From Clytia hemisphaerica (lineage: Eukaryota; Cnidaria; Hydrozoa; Leptothecata; Clytiidae), in assembly GCA_902728285.1 (NCBI GenBank), contig CACVBU010000004.1:1204634-1268633 (forward strand): a stretch of DNA of 64,000 nucleotides, read 5' to 3'. This document shows positions 44,850 to 53,692 of this stretch, piece after piece; the first letter of the stretch is position 1, and each line of letters begins with the position of its first letter. The notes under the pieces were generated by a model. The model saw nothing but the letters and a program-made list of their open reading frames with translations, had not been told where the DNA came from and did not search any database. Position numbers and translations under genes: made by a program.

Positions 44850-45998
44850 TATATCGCCCTTTGAATCAACATGTTTCCCTTTGAATCAACATGCCCTTCG
44901 AATGCTGTTGTTTTCCACAAACTTTTTGATTTTTATGTTTTGATTTACTTTTGAAATAATTCTTTTCCATGAAATGAAAATGTTTTGTTTTGAAAAGAAT
45001 TCGAATGTCGAGTGTCATTAATAAATACTATCGTTAAATACATTCGAAAACCGGCAGGTCCAAAATGCATAAAACATAATGCATATTGCATAATGCATAA
45101 TGCATAATATTTGAAAAATGTCAATTTTAGAGGCTATAATTAGGAGAATTTGAAAGATAATACTTTCAACAAAACAAATATACCATTTTCTACCAGAAAA
45201 TAAAGGGTAGAAAGCTGTAAATTTGAATTTTGGAGGATGAAGAAAATCCATGATCCACTAAAAATGGTTGTCGCCATTTTGATTTTCATAGTTGTATTTT
45301 ACAGAACGTAGTATAATGTAGAAAAAACACGAAAATATCTCCTCTGTATATTACTTTTCTAACTCGAAAATGTAAATTTTAAAGCAAGATCTTTCTGGGT
45401 TTTCTCAGCAGAGATTCTTTCGAACAATTGCTAATAAATTTCAACGGGTTTACCCTCTTACAAAGCATTAACTTAAAATAGACTTCGAATTTTTTTACAT
45501 TCGAATGTTTATGTTTTTTTGAGACAGAAGAAGGGGGAAACCTTTCTGATCTGGTTGCATCTTCTTATTATTTATGCTGACGGAAAACCCTTTGTTGTTA
45601 TGATTCGAATGTTTTCTCTTTCGTTCGGATTCGAAAAGTAAATATTATGTTTGGGGAAATCCCTCTGATTGGAATGTTTACAAGAAACTCTTCTAAAGAG
45701 GTTTTATGCATTTTGTACCTGCCGATTCGAAAACATTTAAAACAAAAGAAGAGAGAAAAAGGCAGGTCTGGGCAAAAATTAAATTTACTAAATGTAGATG
45801 GGCCTTAAATTTCAAAACAAAGGCTGAATAAGGTCTAAACCAAGCTCTATCCGCCGATCTTTTGCAAATGGCGCGAATCCAATAGAACAAATCTGTGGAG
45901 CAAGAGAGTAAAAGTCATAATTTTAAAACACAAACAAAGCGAAAACAAAAGTGGTGACACACAGCCCAGACACACAAAGCACCGCTATTAATATATAG
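44850..45998. other. Helitron B interior, no gene
   Basis: AT-rich. It includes a short GCATAAT tandem tract (45065-45105, about five copies) and CpG-poor filler. Minus-strand ORFs of 65-77 codons show no domain. Confidence 0.5.
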
Positions 45999-46051
45999 AT
46001 TACTTTTAATAAAACATTCAAAATACAAAAAGAATTTATACGTAGGCCATT

Positions 46052-47490
46052 TATTTATTTTTATCGGCGATCCAAAGAATATCTACAATCTGATTGGTTA
46101 AAAAGAGTACAATGTATCTTGTATTTTACATGTACAAAATATAAATTGACGAAAAGATGTTGTTGCATTGTAGCAGCAATCTAACGTCACTTTGCTACAA
46201 AAGTGCCCTGCGCCTTTTCCAACACAAAAAGTGCATTTTTTGGGTCACCGATAAACCAGTTATCAGACATTTGCTCGTACAATATGGAAATATTTCACTT
46301 GTTCCGGATTTTCCGTATATTTTTGTACGCAAAAATCTCGGAACTCGTAAAATATTTCTCATATTGTACTTGTAACTGTCCGGCTTAAGCTTGACGGGGG
46401 ATAACCACTTTCGTCCGGCGGTTGATACTATAAGATTGGTATCCTACTGTTTGAAGTAACATTAGTTCCACTTTCTATCTTCTCTCTTGGTATCGGCTTT
46501 AATCGTGTAGCATGGTTTTATTGTGTAGATGAAAAAACGATTGCCCGAACTTACCGACTAGATTCGCGAAGCTTTTTTAAGCCCTGGCCTTCAAAGAGCA
46601 AAGTTCACAAACTTAAACATTGAGAAATCTCATAACATTTTAAAGCATAATTTAACATTATCTTACATTTCTCAATTTCCCGATTATGTGAGCAGGTTTT
46701 CCCTGAAAACCTATTTCATAACTTTTTAACGTTACTTTACTTAACAGAAGTGACCATTTTATATCTAGCACTTTCTGAAATACTTTTGTGAAATTCTAAA
46801 AGAGAAGTTAAGTTGAGTTAACATTTTCCCGATTTTCCGATTTTAAAAATCCGATTTTCCTGAAGAGCTAGGTCCTTACCATTATTTTAGCTTTAAGAAG
46901 TTTAGAATTAGACTTGTCAACCTGTCATGTTATTAATAAGCGTTAGTTTGTCATATTTTCGATATTTATTGAGGTTTTCTAAGCAGTTTCCCTGATTTTC
47001 CGATTTTCTTGGCCCGTTTTTCCCGAAAAACCAGATTTTTAATATTTTTAGGAAATCCTTATTTCAATGCAATTCATAAATTCTAATTAAGATTTAATCA
47101 AAGCAGTTTTTTAGGTTTTAAAAGTTCATGACGTTTAGGTCAACTTTGTTACGAAAATTCGAATTCCGGGCATTTTGGGCAAAAGTACCCCTCAGGCTTG
47201 ATTTCATATTTTTTTTTGCCCAAAGGCCTCATCCTGAGGCTCTGAATATGTTAATCTACATAAAATTGCGCTTCCAACGGTACCAAGAAACCTAGTGCGG
47301 AAATTTTTTCAAGGTCAAATCCTATTTCAGCCAGACTATAACTATTACTAATAATAATAATAATGTTTTACAGATTTCCAGGCCACCGTGCATGCACATG
47401 GGCCTCTATAAATCGCTCATACATTGGTTTGGTTTATTACAAAGGTTACTAAACCGATCTTGTTGCATATCTTGTTGCGATCTTAATTGC
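46052..47490. other. Unclassified ~1.4-kb insertion in the right LTR
   Basis: The left LTR has only about 75 bases between ATACGTAGG and TTATCGTAGGCAATC; here there are about 1.4 kb. The sequence has repeated CCGATTTTCC motifs (46680-47020) and no recognisable protein. Inverted ends or a target duplication are not evident, so the element type is unknown. Confidence 0.5.
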
Positions 47491-48089
47491 ATCGCAAATT
47501 ATCGTAGGCAATCATCGCTAGATATTATATCAATTTTTTACAATTTCAATTCAACTCGTCATTCAATTTTGACACTCACACAAGAAGGATGTATTTGGAA
47601 GATGTTGAGATGCGTTTTTAGACAGAAATTTCAAGTTCAATATTTGCAATCATTTCTATGTACTAGAGATTCACTTGCCTTCAAATTTGGCATGTGGCTA
47701 TCCGGTAGGTTTGCTACTTTGTTTGCTTCTTTGCCTTTTGTGCTTTTCTTGTTTGCCTTTTGTGCATTTCGTGTTTGCTTTTTGTGCCTCCTTTTCATGA
47801 ACATTTAGGTTGGGTCCGGTTTAGGTCTGAACATTAGGCTAGGTCATTTTAGGTATGTTTTTTGTTAGTCAAATTTAAGTTGATTTAATGCATTCAATTA
47901 TTGTCAATATTCACTCAATTAGTCATATATTCAATTATCCAAAAACATCAATTACTTTTATCAATTTTCTAAGATCGATTTCTCTAGTTTATTTTCTAAT
48001 TGTAATTTTTCAATCAATTTTTCAGTTTGAACATTATCAACTAGTTCCAAACAGGAGCTGACTCCAATTATTGTCCGAATTCCTCAACA

Positions 48090-48094
48090 ACGTC
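48090..48094. other. Right target-site duplication ACGTC of Pao-C
   Basis: Pairs with 26507-26511. The LINE sequence CTTGGTTGAGG follows immediately. Confidence 0.85.
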
Positions 48095-48700
48095 TTGGTT
48101 GAGGTATTTTGCTGATCGGATTATAGTTTGTATAGCCATCAAATTGTCCAGTGTGCCTCTTCCTTTTTGTCCTCCATTTTGGTGTATGTCCATATCAATA
48201 CCTTCATGCATCTCACCTAGGATTAGTTTCTCCCAGACTTTGCTTATAACATTTGTGACAAATAGTCCTCGTCTGTTATCCATCTGTAGTATTGAGCCTT
48301 TCTTGTGGATGCTTTTGATCTTCACTCTGCCCCATGCTGATGGAATTTGTCCTTCATTTGCAACTTGGTTGAAGATCTCCACCAACTGCTGTTCAAATAT
48401 TTCTCTTCCTTTCATCAACATTTCATTTCGCCAGTCGTCTCTATCAGAGGCTTTTTTACGTATTTCAGGATTTTGATAACTCTGCTGATTCCCTCTTTTG
48501 TGATCGTCATTGGAGGTTGTGTCTCTGCTAACTTCATAATGTTATCAATCTTGTTGTTGATCTTTTCTTCCTGTTGGATTCCTATTGGGGTTTTGCTTTG
48601 TTGTGGTGTAAGGAGTTTTTTGTAAAACTTCTAGAATCTTTGATGTTTCTTCTACTCTTTTGCCATTTTTGTCATTAATTAACCAGGTAACATCAAGGGG
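48095..48700 (-). pseudogene. LINE reverse transcriptase, 5' half (split from 26506)
   Basis: Minus strand: QIPSAWGRVKIKSIHKKGS, MDNRRGLFVTNVISKVWEKL, NGGQKGRGTLDNLMAIQTII, then SAKYLNQD at the junction. These are the finger and early palm motifs that precede motif A of LINE RTs. The next codons, VYIIFADAYKCF, lie 21.6 kb away at 26506. Upstream (48430-48680) the frame includes RDDWRNEMLMKGREIFEQQ and KQNPNRNPTGRKDQ with stops. A minisatellite begins at 48705. Confidence 0.8.
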
Positions 48701-48704
48701 TTCT

Positions 48705-48845
48705 AGGACAATTGCCCCCGTGACAATTTCCCCCCGGATAATTACCCCCCGGATAATTACCCCTGGGACAATTACCCCCGGACAATTGCCCCCTGGACAA
48801 TTGCCCCCTAGACAATTGCCCCCTGGACAATTGCCCCCAGACAAT
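48705..48845. repeat. 14-bp minisatellite, GGACAATTGCCCCC
   Basis: About ten tandem copies with two sub-families (GGATAATTACCCCC and GGACAATTGCCCCC). The minus strand gives an artefactual GGNCP repeat peptide. It directly abuts the LINE fragment. Confidence 0.9.
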
Positions 48846-49194
48846 GAATGAATGAATAAATAAATCGCTCCTGGGTTTTCTCGGAGCCAAGAATATTAAA
48901 GCGACAACATGAAAGAGCGTTCCACCATCGTCCCACTTGAGCGTCCCACCTGAGCGTCCCAGCATCGTCCCACCTGAGCCACCGTTCCACGTCCCAAATT
49001 TTCAGTAAGCTGGCCTCGTATCTCCTTTTAGTAGGCCCGATTGGTGTTAAAATCGTGAAAATTTGGAACAAAGCACCAAATTTGCACCAGATGCTCCTTA
49101 TACCCTATAGATTGATATTAGAAGGGTAACCCAAGATAATTCCAAAGGTTACCCTCTAATTAGGGCTAATTAAGTCCAATTAGAGGGTTAGCAC
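48846..49194. repeat. CGTCCCACCTGAG short repeats and spacer
   Basis: GAGCGTCCCACCTGAG and CATCGTCCCA units recur at 48918-48998. The remainder is unremarkable, with TCTAATTAGGGCTAATTAAG near 49155. Confidence 0.6.
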
Positions 49195-49291
49195 GGAAAA
49201 AAGTTCGCGGTGAAATATTTTCCGCGCAAAGCATTGTGGGGAATTCTCGGGGATCAAATCTGATTTTTCATGTTAAGCCGATATCGTCTAT
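49195..49291. repeat. Single arm of the 50470-50636 palindrome
   Basis: Runs from AAAAAGTTCGCGGTGAAA to TTAAGCCGATATCGTCTATT, matching the right arm at 50550-50636 at about 90 percent by eye. It is a dispersed copy of one half of the fold-back. Confidence 0.8.
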
Positions 49292-50469
49292 TGTTCGGGG
49301 GGAATTGTCCACCAGGTCCTTTATTTTAGGAAAATGTATTTTTGTAGCAAAGCCTTAAACAGAAAGAAGCAACAGGTGTAATGTTAAGCAGATTGGCATT
49401 GATCAAAGGAATCATGTCATGTTTAAACCATATTTTGGAAAAAAGAGAAATGAGGAGTGAAATGAAAAAGTAAATGAGGGCGATTTTAGCCATACTGAAT
49501 AGAAAATTTCTCCCGTCGGCGCAAACCATGGTTGCACCTCCTCGTTCCCCTTTTGAAAACTATTCACGCTAATCCACAACTAATGCCCATGAACTAGGGG
49601 GCATGGCCCCTCACGTTTTTACCAAAAAAAGCTACTTGTACTAAGATTTCCATTATTTTTACATGAATTATTTTTCAAATTGAATTGAAATGGGTCCTAA
49701 AATAGCACTTTGAACCCTTCAAAATTCAAAAACTTTTTCCGTTGCCCAACCATAGTGGAATTTGTCAATTTACTAAAATATACCTCAGCCCTCAAACCGG
49801 GGTCCATTGATGTGTCCAACCAGTTGTCAAACAATTTTTGATATAAGTCAAAATTACGCTATTTTTCACATCGGTAACATCCGAAAAAACTGGAACTTGA
49901 CCCCTGTATGTTACTAAAAGTAGAGAAACAGAAGTCAAATTCCTTCCAGATTTTTCGGGTGTTTCCGATAGGAAAAATAACGTAATTTTGAATTATATCA
50001 AAAATTGTGACTTACGCGTATGAGAATGCCGAAAAACTGATTGACGACCAAAAACACATCTATTTGTGAACAAAAATTAAGTTTATATAACGGCATTTCA
50101 TCTATACCAATGGGTCTAAACGTGGTCTAAAACTGAATTTATCCAGAGAATAAAATATGAGCGTGAAAACTAAATTTTCTAGGCGTAATGGCGTGAAATC
50201 GAAAAAAAATTAGCGTGATGGCGTGAATTTCGGATCCGCTGGGGGGGGGGAGGCTCCTATAAGACTCCAAACTGTTTTTTCTCTGGAACACCATAGATTT
50301 TGTCCAATTAAAGCCCAAAGTGAGACTCACGCCAATTGGGTTATCACGCCAACTGGGTTCCACGCACTAGTGACCATTTATTTGAATGCGAAAAGTCCCG
50401 GCAAAATATACTGCCGACATGAATAAATGGGAATCTGTACAAACTCACGCCAACTGGGTACCTCACTCT
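49292..50469. other. No gene seen
   Basis: Spacer. GGCGTGA / CACGCCAA(C/T)TGGGT motifs recur in both orientations at 50160-50225 and 50330-50460, hinting at another small inverted element. A G-run occurs at 50242-50250. ORFs are short and featureless. Confidence 0.4.
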
Positions 50470-50636
50470 AATAGACGATATCGGCTTAACGTGAAAACTC
50501 AGATTTGATCCCCAAATATTGCCCACAATGCTTTGTGCGGAAAAAATTTCACCGTGAACTTTTTTCCGTGCAAAGCATTGTGGGCAATATTCGGGGATCA
50601 AATCTGAGTTTTCACGTTAAGCCGATATCGTCTATT
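50470..50636. repeat. 167-bp near-perfect palindrome
   Basis: Arms of about 75 bases (AATAGACGATATCGGCTTAA ... inverse) meet around AATTTCACCGTGAACTT. It could form a cruciform or a hairpin transcript. It is probably a fold-back MITE; one arm also stands alone at 49195-49291. Confidence 0.9.
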
Positions 50637-51096
50637 GAAACATCTTTCTAAGAAGTGTTTCTTTTGAAAAGAAACCATCGAAACAAAGATCAATGGAAAT
50701 TACAGGGAAATGTCCATATCGGTTAACAGCAACTAGCATGTCAACAACGTCAGAACAATTTACATGAATGTGATTTACTTGAACCACCTTTAGTTAATAA
50801 ATTAGAATGATGCTTGCAGCTAAAGATAAACAAAGAAATTTGGTTTTCAAATATTTAACTTCAATACAATAATGACCAGTTTAAGAGGGCTGTACTAAAA
50901 ATATTGCCCAAGGTTAAGTAAAGACCGAGCTTGAGAAGTTTTTGCGTTGACCGAGAGAAATATTTCACAGTACAGCCCGAAAAAACCGGTGATTATTGTA
51001 TTTGTTAGAAGTTTCCTTCAACTTCGATTGATTTTTCGAGCTTTATGTAAAAAAGAAGCGAAAAAAGGCGAGAAAACAAGCGAAAAGAGATCAAAA
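50637..51096. other. Spacer with diverged start of the 254-bp satellite
   Basis: GAGGGCTGTACTAAAAATATTGCCC at about 50886 resembles the satellite's GAGGGCTGTACTGAGAAATATTGCTC. This suggests a decayed first unit. No gene is seen. Confidence 0.45.
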
Positions 51097-52070
51097 ATTG
51101 TTTTACTTTCTGACGTCAAAAATGAAAATCGAGACAAATGATGTCAACGCAGTGCTCATTTTCCATTGAAAAAACTAACGTCACAATGAATTGCCCTAAG
51201 GACGGGCAACTCTGGGCAGTGTAGGCCCGTCGTCATGCGAAAAGAACCAATTGCATTGCGCAAAAAGCCGTTTAGCCCGCTTCGAAAAAGTAACCGGTTA
51301 ACAATAGCAAGATAATGAACGGTTAGTGAGGGCTGTATTAAGAAATATTGCTCGTTCTATTTTCTGACGTCAAAAATGAAAATCGAGAAAAATGATGTCA
51401 ACGCATTGTTCATTTTCCTTTGAAAAAACTAACGTCACAATGAATTTCCCTAAGGACGGGCAACTCTGGACAATGTAGGCCCGTCGTCATGCGAAAAGAA
51501 CCAATTGCATTGCGCAAAAAGCCGTTTAGCTCGCTTCGAAAAAGTAACCGGTTAACAATAGCGAGATAATGAACGGTTAGTGAGGGCTGTACTGAGAAAT
51601 ATTGCTCGTTTTATTTTCTGACGTCAAAATTGAAAATCGAGACAAATGATGTCAACGATGTGCTCATTTTCTTTTGAAAAAACTGACGTCACAATGAATT
51701 TTCTTAACGACGGGCAACTCTGGGCAGTGTAGGCCCGTCGTCATGCGAAAAGAACCAATTGCATTGCGCAAAAAGTCGTGTAGCCCGCTTCGAAAAAGTA
51801 ACCGGTTAACAATAGCGAGATAATGAACGGTTAGTGAGGGCTGTACTGAGAAATATTGCTCGTTTTATTTTCTGACGTCAAAAATGAAAATCGAAACAAA
51901 TGATGTCAACGCTATGCTCATTTTCCTTTGAAAAAACTGACGTCACAATGAATTTTCCTAACAACGGGCAACTCTGGACAATGTAGGCCCGTCGTCATGC
52001 GAAAAGAACCAATTGCATTGCGCAAAAAGCCGTGTAGCCCGCTTTGAAAAAGTAACCGGTCAACAATTTG
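51097..52070. repeat. 254-bp satellite, four units, carrying CRE palindromes
   Basis: TGACGTCA occurs at 51111, 51365, 51619 and 51873, exactly 254 bases apart. Units 3 and 4 carry a second TGACGTCA (51684 and 51938), where units 1 and 2 have TAACGTCA. Units are over 95 percent alike by eye, with shared GGCCCGTCGTCATGCG and AAGTAACCGGTTAACAATAG. TGACGTCA is the CREB/ATF consensus; regulatory use is unproven. Confidence 0.95.
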
Positions 52071-52374
52071 TCATAAAGAACCTCACTACATGAAAAAAGA
52101 AAAACCCCAGCCACAAAAAATATGGAAATAACAATCTCCATCGAGTTTTAATCCGTCATTTTTATCCCCACTGACTGAGAAATTCCATCCGGGCCTTTGT
52201 GATATAAAACACCCCCTCTTTTATATCACTGACGATTGCCATCATGGATGAGATGAAAATTTGAGTATGAAATTACTCGTTTTCTTTACTCAACTAAAAA
52301 ATCTATTATATAGGTTTTCCCTTGCATTTACAAACATATATTCTCCAACTTATAAAAGTAATCAAATTTCGAAA
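52071..52374. other. Spacer, no gene seen
   Basis: AT-rich sequence between the satellite and the LINE fragment. GATATAAAAC..TTTTATATCACTGAC at 52200-52230 is a weak inverted pair. Nothing else is seen. Confidence 0.4.
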
Positions 52375-53692
52375 AAATATAAAACATTCAGTGGGCTAAC
52401 ATCATGACCCATTTGAACAAGAATAAAGTGTTAAGTGATTACCAGCATGGATTTAGAGAAAACCGATCATGTGTAGGCCAACTATTGACCACTGTAAATG
52501 ACTTTGCTAAAAACCTAAACGACAAACAACAAACTGATTCAATATTATTAGACTTTAGCAAAGCCTTCGATAAGGTTAACCATTTTAAGCTTTGTCGTAA
52601 AGTTTCTCACTATGGTATTCGTGGCTCCACACTAAAATGGATCGAGGCTTTCCTTAGTAATCGCACTCAACAGGTTATCTTAAATGGGAAACATTCGAAA
52701 AAGGCCAATGTTTTGTCAGGAGTACCACAAGGCACCGTGCTTGGGCCACTGCTATTTTTGATATACATTAATGATATGCCTTCTTATGTCCAATTAGTAG
52801 GGGGAAATTTGTTCGTTTTTTTGAGGTCGCTCGACTTTTTTAGTCAAAGCACTTGTTATACATTTTTGGAAAGCTAAGGGGTAGGGGGATCAAAATAACT
52901 TGGGTGCCAATTTTTTTTCGGACACTTTGGTGTGATTTTCGGACAAATACGACGGTCTCAGGCAAAAATCATAGGGTGAAAAATTAATGAAAATTTCAGC
53001 TTGAGAAAACGGAGACCTGTTGTATATTTTTGGAAAGCTGTCAAAAAATTAAGATTAGTGATATATTGCGAGTATAGGTGATTTCTTTACCTAACTCGAG
53101 ATATTAATCCTTAAAAACAGTGTTTTTCAGCCAGAAACAGCTGTTTTGCCCAGTTTTAGCGCTTTCGGAAGCTCAATATCTCGAGTTAGGTAATGAAATC
53201 ACCTATACTCGCAATATATCACTAATCTTAATTTTTTGCGAGAGCTTTCCAAAAATATACAACAGGTCTCCGTATTCTCAAGCTAAAATTTTCATTAATT
53301 TTTCACTCTATGATTTTTGCCTGAGACCGTCGTATTTGTCCGAAAATCACACCAAAGTGTCCGAAAGAAAATTGGCACCCAAGTTATTTTGATTCCCCTA
53401 CCCCTTAGCTTTCCAAAAATGTATAACAAGTGCTTTGACTAAAAAAATCGAGCGATTTTACAAATTTCCCCCTACTAAATCGGATATCCGTTTATTCGCT
53501 GATGATGCTTATTTATATCGTACCATAGAAAGCATGGCTGACCCTCTCATTCTCCAAGAGGATCTTACAGCTCTACAAGAATGGGAAACACTCTGGGACA
53601 TGGAATTCCACCCACAAAAATGCAAGCATCTCACCATCACGAACAAAACCAAACCCATAGAATATGTTTATTCAATCCATAACGATTGTAAA
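52375..53692 (+). pseudogene. LINE reverse transcriptase fragment, split by fold-back element
   Basis: Plus strand from about 52392: ANIMTHLNKNKVLSDYQHGF and RENRSCVGQLL, then motif A SILLDFSKAFDKVNH, motif B SGVPQGTVLGPLLFLIYIND and PSYVQ. After the 683-bp insertion it continues SDIRLFADDAYLYRTIES (motif C, FADD) and LTALQEWETLWDMEFHPQKC. This is a jockey/CR1-type non-LTR RT palm, different from the LINE at 26506/48095. The 5' end is missing, and the 3' end runs into the 664-bp satellite at 53693. Excising the insertion and one AAT restores VQSDIRLFADD in frame, so the RT was intact when it was hit. Confidence 0.85.
52795..53477. mobile_element. 683-bp fold-back element with 3-bp AAT duplication
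   Basis: Two arms of roughly 310 bases are inverted copies, starting TAGTAGGGGGAAATTTG and ending CAAATTTCCCCCTACTA. The loop is short, near CAGAAACAGCTGTTTTGCCC. AAT precedes (52792-52794) and follows (53478-53480). A 3-bp duplication fits PIF/Harbinger-like or related transposition, but the type is not proven. No protein is encoded. Confidence 0.9.

Larger units (their letters stand above)
43441..45999 (-). mobile_element. Helitron B, non-autonomous, 2559 bp
   Basis: On the minus strand the 5' end is A/TCTATATATTAATAGCGG (45999). The 3' end is CCAGCGTGCGACGCC, a GC palindrome, then CGG, TAC, CGG and CTAG/T (43444-43441). Removing it joins TTTAATTTAA to TTACTTTTAATAAAAC, exactly the left LTR sequence at 27597-27620. 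It differs from Helitron A internally but shares both ends. No Rep or helicase is encoded. A MITE (44215-44849) lies inside. Confidence 0.8.
26512..48089 (+). mobile_element. BEL/Pao LTR retrotransposon copy C, 21.6 kb with nested insertions
   Basis: LTRs begin TGTAGGGTGAACTGCACCC (26512 and 43404) and end CCCAACA or CTCAACA (36472 and 48089). Target duplications of ACGTC flank the whole. Order inside: left LTR (26512-28214 and 36370-36472), gag, PR, RT, RNase H, IN, right LTR. Later insertions are Helitron A (26534-27592), Pao-2 (28215-36369), a TA-flanked MITE (40389-40661), a TTAA-flanked MITE (42860-43220), Helitron B (43441-45999) with its own MITE (44215-44849), and about 1.4 kb near 46052-47490. 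Without these the element would be about 8 kb, normal for the family. Confidence 0.85.
43404..48089 (+). mobile_element. Right LTR of Pao-C, interrupted
   Basis: Starts TGTAGGGTGAACTGCACCC. LTR sequence is at 43404-43440, 46000-46051 and about 47490-48089; the rest is inserted DNA. It ends CCTCAACA before the ACGTC duplication. A ~30-base stretch near 48041-48075 (CTAGTTCCAAACAGGAGC) is absent from the left LTR. Confidence 0.85.

Noticed and set aside
50242-50250. Possible G-quadruplex at the G-run
   Set aside because: A single homopolymer run without further G-tracts nearby.
51097-52070. CRISPR-like array
   Set aside because: Units are 254 bases with no spacer diversity; it is a eukaryotic satellite.
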